From: Sternotherus odoratus
Taxonomy: Eukaryota > Chordata > Testudines > Kinosternidae
Direction: 5' to 3'
Assembly (NCBI GenBank): GCA_032164245.1
Contig: JAVMKO010000002.1
Span: 55,709,840 to 55,773,839 of the forward strand
Length of the DNA: 64,000 bases
Shown here: piece after piece, positions 1 to 11,765 of the stretch
Numbering within the stretch: position 1 is the stretch's first letter
Layout: each line of letters starts with the position of its first letter
Notes under the pieces: model-generated
Told to the model about the DNA's origin: nothing
The model's input: only the letters and a program-made list of their open reading frames with translations
Databases searched by the model: none
Position numbers and translations under genes: made by a program

Positions 1-343
1 CTCAGCCACTTCCAGGAGCAGTGTGGGGCCTCAGCACGCAGTCAGCCTGCATGAGCTCTGCTGCACTGCCAGCCAGGAGCCGCCTGTGGTAAGCACCTCC
101 CGGCCTTAGCCTGCACCTCGCACCCCCTCCCGCACCTCAAGCCCCTGCCCCAGGTCAGAACCCACTCCTGTACCCAAACACCCTCCCAGACCCCACACCC
201 AACTCCTGCACCTCAATCCCCTGCACCAGCCCGGAGCTCCCTCCTGGACCCGAGCTCCCTCCCAGACCTCCCACCCCCTCCATTAATATAGTAGAAATAT
301 GCGACCCGTGACAATTTACCAAATTTGTGGAGTGGCCACCCTG
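1..343. mobile_element. hAT-like DNA transposon, 3' part, cut by window start
   Basis: The right end reads gtggagtggccaccctg, which is the inverted form of a hAT-type terminus starting CAGGGTGGCCAC. The interior is C-rich, with repeated phrases such as ctcctgcacctcaa, the same style as the hAT copies near 53.6 kb. The left end lies outside the window, so the target-site duplication cannot be checked. No transposase is visible, so this would be a non-autonomous copy. Confidence 0.45.
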
Positions 344-817
344 TAAATATTATTACCTGCCCCTGGTAAATACTTAAATTCAGTCTGAATATAATTTTTG
401 TGAACCCAATCAATAATATGCACACACACAAAGTCAGTCATTACTGATCCTGAAAATACTGGTACGCAAATCCCTTTATGATACCCCTGGATTATAATGG
501 AATGCCTACTATGACACTACAGATGATAAAATCACATTCCACTGTACAAAAATTTATTTTAAATACAACATACAATAAATGATTCTTTGGCAATTAAATA
601 TTTGACATGTTCTAATTGCTGAAACTTGTGCTGGATATCATACTTCTGTATTCTTACTTTGTTCCTGGGCATCAGGAGTTTTCCATTTTTCATGTCACAA
701 GAAAGTGCGATTTAATAGGGAAGTTTATACAAGACGATGAAAACTGAGGCATGCTACAAAGCCACCTATCTGAGAAAAGACAACTATATTAAGATAGGTC
801 ACAATACAATTATGTGA
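344..817. other. AT-rich DNA, nothing recognised
   Basis: This stretch has low GC and a short CA run (420-430). I see no gene, RNA or clear transposon in it. Confidence 0.5.
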
Positions 818-915
818 GGTAACAAAGAGTCCTGTGGCACCTTAAAGACTAACTAAAGTATTGAAGCATAAACTTTCATGGGCTAATACCCACTTCGTCG
901 GATGCAAGCAGTGGC
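818..915 (-). mobile_element. Penelope-like retroelement 3' end fragment
   Basis: Read on the minus strand, this short piece has a hairpin (GTGGGT, loop ATTA, GCCCAT) between CCGACGAA and GAAA, then a tail with GGTGCCACAGGACTC. The same layout occurs in the Penelope-like copy at 8510-8541, with different stem bases. Tails of this kind are very common in turtle and crocodile genomes. Only the 3' end is kept. Class assignment is by resemblance and context. Confidence 0.5.
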
Positions 916-3900
916 AATTATGTGTAATCCATACATTTCCTAACATTGAATAGTTTTTAAATACTTTTAGTTTTAAATAAATCCCCTGCACCTCACTATT
1001 TGTTGACAACCAGCTGAAACACATGCGAGGTTTAATGCAGTAAAATTCTATTTAAAAAGTTTTTTAAAAAGTTTGTTTTAGCTGAGATGAGTCAACTCTA
1101 AAATGTTATCTATTTGAATTACTGCTTACATTGAATTTGTTTGCTGACCTGGCCAAACGGAAAACATATTCCATAATGAAAACAAAGCTTTCACCTCTTA
1201 AAAAGCAATTTATTTCTTGATGATAATAAAACAATATTACTGTAAATTACAGTCATCAATGCTAGTTTCATGCTTTTCTGTATTAGCTGCACCACAAAAA
1301 TATCAGCCACACCTAATGGAGGGAGAGACATCTATGCCTAAATAACTATTGGTGAAACAACAATATAGTATAAATAACTATAATGTGCAATTCCAGTACA
1401 CATTTTCTTTTAACAATGTCTTACATATCACCAAGAAAAAATATGCTCACTTTTAAAATATGGACCAAGTTACCTATCTGAGATAAGCATAAGAAACATT
1501 TTCAGATAAGAAGCCATCATCATTTTACAGATATACAGTATTAGTTAACTGCATATACTTAATTTTCTCCTTAACATTATGTTGTCTTCATTTTGAATGA
1601 AAACAGTCCGGCTTTGCTAAGTACATTCTTCAGCTGGGGATTTCTACCTACCAACTTCCCCTAACCACTACTAGCATCTCCATCATACACGGCTTGAGAA
1701 ACTCATGTCAAAATTTTTCTAGATTAGTATATCAGGAAATCTTTTCTTTTAAGTATGCACATTACATGGATTAATTTACTAACCACAGTGCAGTAGGGTA
1801 GATGGTATAGTTAGATGGTAAGTAATTTTGAGTATATTGGAAAAACTGCCATACACTAACAACATTGTGCCTGCACATTCTCCCCGTTCATCACTGTCCA
1901 GACCTAACTGTTGCTATGCAGGAAGGTTATTTTCAAAGTCTGCACCAGTAAAACCACCTTCTGGCAAGAAAGCACAAACAAATTCAGACAATACAAGCAG
2001 ACAGTGACTGAGCTTCCTTTATGGTAGCAATAATCATTTTAAACCCATTTTTGTTGGCAATGCTTTGTCCTGTACTAAGATCAGAATTTAAGTATGCATT
2101 TGAAATTGATAATAGTTCAAATATTTTTGAACTAAGCCAGACAGAATATCTTTGCTTTTGAAGTGCCCCACATTATGAAACACTCATATACATTGTATGC
2201 ATACCCACTTACATAGAAAGTGAAGCAAGTGAGTGACCAAGATGGAATTTTATGGGCCTTTACTTAGAAGGTTACACTGTTTTAATTCAATATTTTAGAA
2301 GTTTACAACCCTATTTTGCAACATTTTGGACAGCACAAACAATACTTCATTGGGAGGGGACGGGAAGGAATAGAAAGAGACATTAAAGTAGCTACAGCTC
2401 CTTTCTGATATTAGCTGAGGCAATCTACTGTTGTTACCTCAGACGCATGGTGGCAGAAAGCCAGCTGGTTGAATGGTGATTTAACACACAAGTTTATGTG
2501 GGCTCTGTAGTCTGACACAGACAATATCATTAACTTTAAGTTTTAACAGTCAGCTTTAGTAGTCAACTACTTTCATAAGAAGTATGACTACATTGTTCTG
2601 CTTGTTTTCTTCTCTTCCAAATACAGTTTTAACTGGGAAACATACCTTCTCAACTGGCATTGTTTTTATAAGAAAAAGTTCGTATTAATTAATATGTAGT
2701 TCACAAATCTAAAAGAGATTAAATACAATGGTGCTCAAATTATGGAAAACATTCTGGAAGTCTCAGAATCATAAAAGAAAAGATTGTCATATATATTGTT
2801 TCATTCCATTGCTAAAGGCAATTCCTACAACAAACAAGGCTTTGGGACAAAATCTGGCCTTTGGGAAAAATAATTGTGCGTGCAGCAAAGAATATGCTGT
2901 GATATACCAGTTTGGGGATCCCCCCAGCTGCCTAATAGGGAATTCAAAGAAAGAAACAAAGAATCCACTCAAATACTAAAGCTACAAGCATCTTTGATGA
3001 AAGAACAATAGCATATTACTCCACATTCCTCGACCTCTTTGCAAAAAACATGAGGATAGTTATTACCCTTAAATAATTATAAGTATATCTCTCAGAATTA
3101 TCCTTTTAACTTCTCATCATTTAGAATAGTTTCATCTCCGCGTAAAGAAAGTCCTACATGCCTCTAATTCAATTGTTCTGCAAAGAGATCCAAATAAATG
3201 CAATATTGCCATTACCATAACAAAAGGGAACTAATAAAATTGCTGTCATGCACAGGCTCAAGGTTTCATATGAAAGCTAATTTTCCTGTAAAAATATATT
3301 CTATTTCCCTGCTAAATCCACTCTGTAATGACATGTTTTGTAATCTGATGGCTATCCCACTGGAGTACACATGATATTAATGAAAGCAAGACCAAATTAA
3401 ATAGATGACATGATTAACAGTATTCATTTCATGCATGACTGTGTTTTATGGGAGAGATAAAGACCTGTAAGTAATTACCATGAATTGAAACTCCTTCACT
3501 GACCTCTGCTTGCAGCTAGCAGTCCTTAAGTAGTGATGTTTTATAACAAAGACCAATGCCTTTCATCTGTGCGCTTTCTTTGAATGCTGCTACAAGCTGA
3601 ACACCTCCACCGTTGCATGGACACAGTACCTCTGTATCTATGTCTGTAATGCAGCATAAAGATTACTGTGGAAACCTATCAAACTGGCAAGCAGCAATGT
3701 CTGCAGCCAATCAGAGAAAGGCACATGCAGAATCCAGCACATGCTCTCTGAGGCTCAAGATACTGTCACCACTGTTTAACAGGCTGCTAATCTAATTATA
3801 GCTGTTTGCTACCACAGTGCTACTGAAGTAGAGCACATGAGCAAAACTAAATTTCAATATATCAAACCATTTAACCTCAATAATCAAATTTGGTTTTAAA

Positions 3901-4736
3901 ATAAAATTTAAAATGCTTAAGATTAAAAGTTTACCTTATACAATGAACTGCTTTAAAAACATTGTGGTTTTTTTTCTGAACTCTGAAAAAAATGAGCAAT
4001 ATTTAGTAGTGCACTTTCAAAATCAGACTTGTATTCATTAGTTATATATATATTGCAGTAAAACATTTATTACTATGTAGTAGTTTATTCTGTATTTCTG
4101 AATTCTGATTCTGCATGTATGCATTACCAGTATATTGCAAAATTATGCAACTCAGCCTGATTTATTTACAATGTTTAGTATACAATGTTTAGACCACAAT
4201 TCAGCCAGGTACTTAAGCATATGGGATTCACTACATGAGTAATCCTCTCATGTCAAGGGAACTCATATGCTTTAAATTACACATGTGCTTAAATACCTTG
4301 CTGAACTGGGGAGAGCTATGTGCATTTGGAAACCTAGCTGTAATCAATCTTCTGTCAGGCTACAGTGGGATGCCATGCAAATTGCTGCTACTGTACAAAC
4401 CACTAATCAATCTGGAAAATATTCATCATGAATATATTCCACACATTCATGGTGAATTTAATCCACTAAATCTTAGATGCATGTTATAAATGCATGTCTA
4501 GCTCCATAAAATAACTAATGTTATGGATTCTGAAACAAAACATACAGAGACTATTATGTACATAAGTGATTTTTAAAATTGCTGACAAGTTCTGTAATTC
4601 ATTTTTTCAGTTTTCATACTTAGATGTACAATAATGAGAAAAAGGTGTATCTATCTTACATTTAGTATTCTTGACAGTGTATGTCAAGTAATTTCTGTAA
4701 CCAGCATAACAAGAAAGTAGTTTTCTGAAGTTTTAA
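916..4736. other. AT-rich DNA without recognisable genes or repeats
   Basis: I found no convincing coding exon, RNA gene or transposon in this 3.8-kb stretch. Open frames here are under 85 codons and look random. The part from about 3485 to 3830 is a little more GC-balanced and has CCAAT and TAAT motifs. It could be unique or conserved non-coding DNA, but that cannot be judged without comparison. Confidence 0.5.
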
Positions 4737-4834
4737 GGGCCTGTCAGGGTCCGCGCCGCCGTCTATTGGGCCAGGTGGCCTAATGGCCAAAGTCTGTAGG
4801 CTCGCCCTTGCTTCAGGGCAGCCCGGCCTAGTGG

Positions 4835-4998
4835 CCCGAGTCCACAGAAATACCCAGTGGTCGCTGGGTCACACGGCCTATTGGCCAGAGTCCATAGAAA
4901 TACCCAGTGGTCGCTGGGTCACATGGTCTATGGGCCAGAGTCCATAGAAATACCCAGTGGTCGCTGGGTCACATGGTCTATGGGCCAGAGTCCGATAA
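4835..4998. repeat. 50-bp tandem repeat inside the solo LTR
   Basis: The phrase tccayagaaatacccagtgg recurs at 4841, 4891 and 4941, an exact 50-bp period. A fourth partial unit ends near 4998. Units differ by only a few bases (acacggcctattgg versus acatggtctatggg), so the expansion is fairly recent or homogenised. Confidence 0.85.
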
Positions 4999-5410
4999 GG
5001 TGGGCCGCCCACCTGTGGGTATGGCGCCCTTGGCAGGAGGGCCCAGGGCCCGCCCACCTCCACCGGGCCCTGACCCAGGGCCCTAACAGTGGCTCAGCGC
5101 CTTGCTACTGACTCAGCAGGGGGGTCCCACCGAAACACGCTGAGGCTTTCCAGATAGGAGCTACCACAATCGCATGTGCCCTGGGTCACTTCCTACCAGA
5201 GTCTCCTCGGGGGTCTCCCAGGCGTCCTTGCCTCCTCCTCGCGCTGGGGGGTCAGTCACCTCTTCAGGCTGCTCCTGTTGCTCAGCTCCAGGCAGGCTTA
5301 GACAAGCCTCAGATCCCGGTACCTCCCAGGGCTGCAGCTGGTCCGCTGCAGGAGCCTCCCAGGCACATCCTTCTCCCTTGGCAGCCCACCTAGAATGAGC
5401 TAGGCTCCTG

Positions 5411-5419
5411 CCTTTTATA
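5411..5419 (-). promoter_or_regulatory. TATA box of the solo LTR
   Basis: The minus strand reads TATAAAAGG followed by a GC-rich stretch, roughly 110 bases inside the LTR 5' end. This placement fits an LTR core promoter. Confidence 0.5.
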
Positions 5420-5534
5420 CAGGCTGAGCACTTCGGGCATGCCCAGTATGGTGGGGGCGGGACTTCCATTGTCAGGGCTACTGGCTTAACCCCTTCCGCC
5501 CCAGTGCATGGCTCGCTAGCCCCATCACAGGGCC

Positions 5535-5985
5535 CATATGGTTCTCTTATGTATCTACAGCGGCCACAGTTTTCAAACTTGGATGTCTCAAATTAAGCAT
5601 CTAAATCTATAGTTAGGCACCTAACTAAAATGGCCTGATCTTCAGAGGAACTGAGAATCCACATCTCCCATGGAACAAAGTGGATTCTTTAGGTACTGAT
5701 TACTAAAGATAAAGGCACTTTTACATAGATAGCCAAATAGAGAGAGTAGGTATGTAACTTTAGGCAAACAAGTATACCTATTCTCACCTTGGTACTTATA
5801 ATGTTAATCAAAAAAATTCTTCTCAGATAAAAATATCCCTATTACTTTTGTGTCTAAGGTTCTGTAAACAAAGCACTGTAGAAATTAGGAAGTTTTACAA
5901 TACTGTTCTAAGGCAGGTAGATTAGACATTAAAGATGAAAAAGGGGGTTATAAAAAAGTAAGGAACCTGATTTTGAGAATAGCTA
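5535..5985. other. AT-rich DNA, nothing recognised
   Basis: No gene or clear repeat is seen. There are short phrases such as taggcacctaac that also occur in turtle foldback elements. Confidence 0.45.
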
Positions 5986-5989
5986 AGAA

Positions 5990-6770
5990 TCCACAATTCC
6001 AGCAGACGTTGACTGGAGATATAGGTGTTCAATATCTTTGGAAATCAGTCCCTCAAATCTTGTCTAACATCACATCAAGATGAAGTTTTCAATTATCACT
6101 TCCAGAGTCATGAGACAAAGGAGGGTTAGCAAGTTACAGATTGTTGTCATGAGACATAAAAGTAGTGTACCTATTGAGTCCATGATTTTTAGTATCTCTC
6201 AAAGTTACGAATTAAAGCTCACAGGCTCATCTTTTGAAAGCATTGCACAGAGTTCCCTTGAGGAGGGGGACCCAGAGGTCAGATACGAAGTGCTTGTTTT
6301 GTGAAAAGTGTTTACCCTGGGTGATGTGGTGGTTTTTTTCTTTTATCATTTTTCTGTGCGAGTTCATTTGAGAGAACAGTGATAGTTTGGTTTCAGTCAC
6401 GTCGCTGTTGGGGCTTTTGATGTTCTAGATGAAGTGCATCACATGTTGTGATAAGCACATGTAGAACCCATGGATAGTGAAAGATGTATTGGGAGGGCAC
6501 TGATCATCATACTTATGGAGATATGTCTGCAGGTTTTGCATCTGTTATGGCTGAGTCTGGTGGTGTTTGGAGTTGGTGTGTCCTGCTGTGTAGAGAGCTT
6601 GCTTTTTATGATGAGCTTGGTGAAGTTAGGGGGTTGTTTGAAGGCCAGAAGATGGAGTTCAGGAAATATTTCAGGCCACATGAGCTCCACAGTGACAAGA
6701 TGGGGCATGCAGAATGGGAAGTGTTTTTTTCCCCAATTTATAAATAATAAAATACACCCTATCACTTGTG
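5990..6770 (-). pseudogene. Penelope-like retroelement, decayed polyprotein C-terminal part
   Basis: On the minus strand an open stretch (6765 down to 6439) contains LLAFKQPPN near residue 39 and NRCKTCRHI near residue 75. This resembles the linker and zinc-binding region just before the GIY-YIG endonuclease in Penelope-like elements. The following part (6439 to about 5990) matches, with changes, the 3' untranslated region of the plus-strand Penelope-like copy at 7645: both have variants of tttcaaaagangagcctg and acaacaatctgtaac. The GIY-YIG core itself is not intact and appears deleted. The copy is truncated at both ends and cannot be functional. Assignment rests on motif recall and internal comparison. 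Confidence 0.6.
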
Positions 6771-7640
6771 GGTGAACACCTTTGTCAGGTTTTGCCTCCC
6801 CACTCTGAACTCTAGAGCACAGATGTGGGGACCCACATAAAAAGACCCCCTAAGCTTATTTTACCAGCTTAGGTTAAAACTTCCTCAAGGCAAAAGTTTC
6901 TCCTGTGTCTGGGACAGTATACTGCCACCTCCAAGTGTTACCCCAAGAACTAGGGGGCAGGGCCACTTGGAGCACCCTCTCTTCTCAAAAATCCCCCCCA
7001 AGCCTATACCTCCCTCCCTGGGAAAGGCTTGAGAAAACCCCCTCACCAATCCTGCTAGGTGAGCCTGATCCAAAAGCCTGGATCTACACTATGGAAAACA
7101 AAGCAGTCAAATTCTTTAAAGAAAGATTTTAATTAAAGGAAAAAAGAAAGGAACAATATATTTCTATAAGAATCAGTGGAAAAACACTTTACAATCACAA
7201 AAAGAATAAAAAAACCAAACAAACCACACCACAGAGGAATTCCCCTTTCTGCTGAATCTTTAAAGTTACAGAGAAAACACAGAAAAATATCCCTAAAAAC
7301 CTGAGAAATTCACAAGTGAGAAACAAATATAAAACTTAAATCGCCTTGCCTGGCTAAATTACTTACTGTTGCTGTTTAGAAAAGTTATAGATAGATGGAG
7401 AGAAGAAAACTGTCTGATTCCCCTGAAAGCCCAGAGCGAATGAAAAACAACAGACAGCACTTTTCCTCCCCCCAGGTTTGAAAGAATCTTCGGTCCCCAT
7501 TGGTTCTTTTGGTCAGGTGCCAAACAGGTTTCTTTTAGCTTCTTAACCCAATACAGGTAAGCAGGAATTCTAGGCTACTTTATGCTTTTGAAAACCTGTG
7601 ACAAAATGATCACTCTACAGCTGACCTCACAGTCCCGGTC
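6771..7640. mobile_element. Probable LTR-type turtle repeat
   Basis: The order of phrases (ttgtcaggttttgcctcccc, ccctaagcttattttaccagcttagg, an A-rich tract after ttttaattaaag) resembles a widespread turtle LTR or endogenous-retrovirus-like repeat. I cannot define termini or a target duplication, and no protein-coding part is visible. It separates the two Penelope-like fragments. Confidence 0.35.
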
Positions 7641-7644
7641 CTCC

Positions 7645-8625
7645 AGGGAAGGCTGCACAATACCTTCAAAAGAGGAGGCTGAGAGCTTAAATTCATAACT
7701 TTGCTAGACATTCAAAATAATGGATTCCGCAGACACTCTGGTTTCATGCCTCATTACAACAATCTGTAACCCACTGAGGCCATGTCTATACTACACAATT
7801 AAGTCCTCCTTTGTTAGGTTGGCTTATAGCCACCGCAGTAATTACTGCAGTTTTTCAAGTCTACACTACCTTCCTTTGTCAGTGGTGCGCATCTCCATCA
7901 GTAGTCCTTGCACCAATTTAAGAAGAACAGTGTGGAGGGCTGAGAACCTGGACTCTGCAGTCTCAGCCTGGGAGCCCACAGCCAAGGCTCTCAGCATGAG
8001 GCAGCGATGCTCCTGCTGTCAGCACTGTTGGGATTCACAGCTGGAATCCCTATCTCTTCCCCCTCCCTGCCTGCTCAATTTCAAAACAGAGACCCTAGCA
8101 GCAGTGAAACGGACATTCTTGTCAATTGCATGGCTCTGACTGTCAGCCACCCTGACAACCAATAGGCAATGCAAGCAACACGGTGTCTATACAGACACTG
8201 TGTCAACCTGCACTATGTTGACCTACGCTTTACACCTCTTGTCAAGGTGGATTTACTAGGTCAGTGGGTGAGTTACATCAGCAGGAGGAACACTAGCATT
8301 TATGCTTACATAGTCAGGTCGACATAAGCTACTTAACCAACTTAACATTGTAGTATAGACATGTCCTAAGCCTCCTTTGTCCTATGACTGCAGATGTGTT
8401 TACTGCCTACTTCACCTTGAATGGTCTCTTGCAACATGTGTTAACACCTTATGTATAACAATCTGTTCCACCTTATATTTAGCTGTGACACTGATTACCT
8501 TTCCTGATCCTGAAGAAGAGCTCTGTGTACCTTGAAAGCTTGTCCCTTTCACCAACAGAAGTTGGTTAAGTAAAAGATATTACCTCCCCCATCTTGTGCC
8601 TCTCATATCCTGGGACCAACACTGC
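7645..8625 (+). mobile_element. Penelope-like retroelement 3' region, split by a MITE
   Basis: The left part (7645-7777) and right part (8367-8625) read as one 3' untranslated region once the MITE between them is removed. The right part has the motif CTGAAGAA, a hairpin, then GAAAGCTTGTC (8510-8546), followed by ccaacagaagttgg and aaaagatattacctc. The left part matches the reverse complement of sequence near 6100-6250. No coding sequence remains here. It is a 5'-truncated copy. Confidence 0.6.
7778..8366. mobile_element. Harbinger-type MITE inserted in the Penelope-like element
   Basis: Inverted ends are GGCCATGTCTATACTAC and, on the other strand, GGACATGTCTATACTAC. The flanks are tga (7775-7777) and taa (8367-8369), consistent with a 3-bp TWA-type duplication carrying one change. 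The inside has no transposase. The 139-codon open frame running through it joins unrelated repeat sequence and is not a gene. Confidence 0.65.
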
Positions 8626-9394
8626 TACAACACAGCAAACAATATTTGTGCTTGCATGCACACAAATACACAAACAGAAGATCTCTCCCGAAAGCAAAAA
8701 GAGGGAACACTAGACTTCCACCACTGTCTCCATTAAATGTAATCAAGTTTCAAACATAAGCATGGCATCCTTGAAGCCTGGCATTCACAACTTCCAAAGA
8801 GAGAATTTGCAAGTGTTTTATACTGAAACGGCTTCTTTTTCTCATCTTTCCTTCTATGAGACAGTAAAGGGAAGCTCTTGTAAAGAGGTTGTGTCTATCC
8901 TGCAGACCAACAACATGTAGTCTGGACAGTACTTCATAAAAAAGGAAAGACTACAAGAAGTAATCTATGTAAGGTCAAAGATATTTCCCATCACAGTAAG
9001 AAAACAACTCCTGCAGAGTGGCTCATCATGTGAAACCATGTGCACAGAAGAGAGAATTAGGCTTTTTTCTTAAAGCCTAGGAGATGTAACAAGTGTAGTA
9101 AACAACTTTTAAGATTTTGTTATGAACAAATACCCATGAGATAGCTTAACTTATTTCTCTTTTAAAAGGCTAATGAATTCATCAATCCAAGTAAAATATT
9201 CATTAAAGTAATTGGCTTAGTTCAACCTCTCAAAGCTACAGCTTGAAAATGTGTACACCGTTGCCTTTAGAAACAGAACATGTCAATTCATCAGCCCTTT
9301 CAGTCAACTTATTTTCATTCCATAGGACTGTTTGCTGTGCTAGGCAAAATAAGGGTAAGTAACCATTATAGATGTTTATAAGTAATATTTAATA
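8626..9394. other. AT-rich DNA, nothing recognised
   Basis: Low-GC sequence with no convincing gene, RNA or repeat. Confidence 0.5.
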
Positions 9395-9402
9395 GTCTAA
9401 AA

Positions 9403-9725
9403 CAGGGATCAGCAACCTTTGGCATGCAGCCTGCCAGGGTAAGCCCCCTGGTGGCCCAGGCCAGTTTGTTTACCTGCTGCATCCGCAGGTTTGGCTGATT
9501 GTGGCTTCCACTGGCCGCGGTTCGCTGTTCCAGGCCAATGTGGGCTACGGCCAGCACATCCCTCAGCCTGCATCGCTTCCCGCACTCCATTGGCCTGGAG
9601 TGATGAACCGCGGCCAGTGGGAGCTGCGATTGGCCAAACCTGCAGACACAGCAGGTAAGCAAACTGTCCTGGCCTGCCCAGGGGCTTACCCTAGCGGGCC
9701 GCATGCCAAAGGTTGCCGATCCCTA
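9403..9725. mobile_element. hAT-type palindromic MITE (323 bp)
   Basis: Ends are CAGGGATCAGCAACCTTTGG and, on the reverse strand, TAGGGATCGGCAACCTTTGG. The inverted repeat runs deep into the element: gcatgcagcctgccagggta pairs with the region around gggccgcatgcc, and ttacctgctg pairs with cagcaggtaa. Flanks gtctaaaa (9395-9402) and atctaaag (9726-9733) are an 8-bp duplication with two changes, as expected for an old hAT insertion. Confidence 0.75.
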
Positions 9726-9733
9726 ATCTAAAG

Positions 9734-10450
9734 CAACTTTTTAAAAAGTGTAATATACAGTGAAACCCGTATTAATGAAATGCACACTATAAATACTTTG
9801 TTTTAAAAATACAAGCCCTTCTAAAATAAATTTTAATGTATTAAAAAGTTATTCCCAAAATACTGATCCATCTGCTACTTAACCTATACATAGATAAAGA
9901 TGTAAAAGCTCATTATATTTATATTCTGTTGGCTATTTCAACATGAGAAAAAGACATAGAACAGTGAAAAGTACAGTCTCTGGAAAATGAAGTGTGTGTG
10001 CACCTTATGACAGCCCAAATCAAGTTCCAACATGCTGCTATATCTGGACCAATTCTGGCAATCTCTTGTTGCAGTATACAGATGATCTGCTAAGCAATCA
10101 TTTTAACATTGTGAAAGGCTTGGGGGAAAACATCTTGGAAGTTTCTAATGAAGAAAATCTAACACTGTATAAATATGGAGTCTATAGCAGCAACCTCATA
10201 ACCTTGAGACTTTACAAAAATTAAAAACAATATTCCATTTAAAAAAATATAAAAGTTATGAATATATCAACTGAATTGCCATATACAATCCGCAAAGCAA
10301 CCACTCCTGATACAGCTTACCACCCACCTCATCCAGAAATAGCAAGTTTTACAGCATCTCTGGAAAATTAACAAAACCATTCTGAGGCAGACCAAAGATG
10401 AAGTAATTTAAGTAATAACTGAAATAGGCATGTTTGTGTTCAAATATCCA
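9734..10450. other. AT-rich DNA, nothing recognised
   Basis: No gene or clear repeat is seen. A 76-codon open frame here looks random. Confidence 0.5.
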
Positions 10451-10453
10451 ATA

Positions 10454-10660
10454 CAGGTGTGTCGTGTCTTACACGAGGGTTACGTTTTGCAATTACCGCG
10501 TAAAGCGGGAATTGTGTATAGTGAAACTCTCATTGAGTTCACTATACTGAACGTTTACTCGGGCGGGTGGGGCTCCTTCCCCGATCCCGCGGACGGGTGG
10601 CAGGCTGCCGGCTCCTGCCCGTTCCCGAGGGAGGGCGGGTGGGCTGCCTGGGTGGGGGCT
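10454..10660 (+). mobile_element. Tigger/mariner-like 5' end fragment
   Basis: A TA dinucleotide (10452-10453) precedes CAGGTGTGTCGTGTCTTACA, then a stretch on gene-free sequence with cgcgtaaagcggg, as in Tigger-type ends. The GC-rich interior stops near the LTR-like block that follows, and the right terminus is missing. Confidence 0.4.
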
Positions 10661-10661
10661 A

Positions 10662-11765
10662 TGTTGTCTGAGACAAAGGACGTGGGAGTTTCTCTGCCAT
10701 GAGGAAGGGAGGAGCCTCCAGCCCAGGAAGAAGGGAGGAGCAAAACAGTCAGTTCCATCTTGGCTGGTCTCCAGGGAGGAGGCAAAAGCCAGGGAGTTCC
10801 ATCTTGGTTGTCCATGAGGCAGGGAGCTTGCCAGGCAACATGGGCAAGGGTCCAGGAGTGTGTCTCCAGCTATGGAGATAACTCAGCTTTTCTTCTCTTA
10901 TACTTCTACTTAGGTAATGTGAGTATTACCATTTGATTCTTCTAATAAGCCGTGCCTTTTGGGGTGTTCTTTCCTTTTCAGAACAAAGTGGGGAACCCCA
11001 AATGTAAAGTGTCTGTATCTCTGCTTTAACCTTTTTCTTTATTAAATTTTCTAGTCCTAAAACCGTCTGGTTTATTTCCCTTAGGGTTTCTCTCTGCTTC
11101 CAGTTGGGAAGGGGGAAGGGAAGGGAATAGGAACCAGGGCAGCTAGGGGGCCTAGCTGGAGTGTGAAGACTGTCTCTCCTTACCGTCAGGTTAGACAGGG
11201 GAGGGAGGAAGCAGTCTCCAGGTGTCTGCCTCTCAGGTACAGAGAGACAGGGGTGGGGGAAGTCTGCCTTCAGCCGGGGAGGGTGAAGGACAGAAAGCAG
11301 CCTCCAGGTATCTGACTTTAAATCCCAGGACGGGGTACAAAGTTAGGGTCTGGCTCTCAGGTTGAGAGAGACAGGGTTAAGGGAAGTCTGCCTTCAGCTG
11401 GTCAGGGTGAAGGGAAGCAGTCTTCAGGTGTCTGACTTTAAAACCCAGGGAGGGGGTACAAAGTCAGGGTTAGGGGAAGATCGGGGGCCCCTCCAAGGTT
11501 TTGGAAGTATACCCGATTGGTGGCAGCGATTGGTAACCCCAAGAACCCCAACTGGCAAGGTGGGGGTGTGGGGGGAAAAGGACTTGTTGGTCTGGCATAG
11601 AAGAGGCCCAGCCTTTGTACTCAGGAGCATAAGGGCTGGGGTAACCCCTCTGTACATCCCCGTGCTTGCAGTCTGAGTTCTCTGTCCCTTGCGGGCACGG
11701 CCGCCTGCCCGGGACAGAGAACAAGGACTTGGGAGCCACGGACAGGGCACGTTATACCTGGGCTC
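10662..11765 (+). mobile_element. LTR and 5' leader fragment of an LTR retrotransposon
   Basis: The block starts near TGTTGTCTGAG or TGTCTGAG (10662/10665). It includes a possible polyadenylation region (tttattaaatt, about 11040), an imperfect tandem repeat and, at 11518, TTGGTGGCAGCGA, which resembles a tRNA-primer binding site right after an LTR. The sequence to about 11765 would be leader. No 5-bp duplication is found and no second LTR is present, so this is a truncated copy. Family is uncertain. Confidence 0.4.
11213..11485. repeat. Imperfect 120-bp tandem repeat in the LTR-like block
   Basis: Related units start at about 11215, 11301 and 11421. Two are 120 bp apart; the first lacks roughly 34 bp of the middle. 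Shared phrases are ggaagtctgccttcagc and tctgactttaaa. Confidence 0.7.

Larger units (their letters stand above)
4742..5529 (-). mobile_element. Solo LTR (788 bp) with 5-bp target-site duplication
   Basis: The block starts TGTCAGGG and ends CATCACA on the plus strand, so both strands have TG...CA ends. It is flanked by the exact 5-bp duplication gggcc (4737-4741 and 5530-5534). Minus orientation is chosen because TATAAAAGG (plus 5411-5419) lies in a promoter-like position on that strand. It is GC-rich in AT-rich surroundings and holds a 50-bp minisatellite. No internal retroviral or Gypsy sequence flanks it, so it is a solo LTR left by recombination. A 5-bp duplication fits Ty3/Gypsy and some endogenous retrovirus classes; the family is not certain. 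Confidence 0.8.

Noticed and set aside
4835..4998. Possible CRISPR-like array
   Set aside because: The 50-bp units are contiguous with no variable spacers, and the host is a vertebrate.
7720..8139. 139-codon plus-strand frame
   Set aside because: It joins a Penelope-like tail to the inserted MITE, so it is an accidental fusion.
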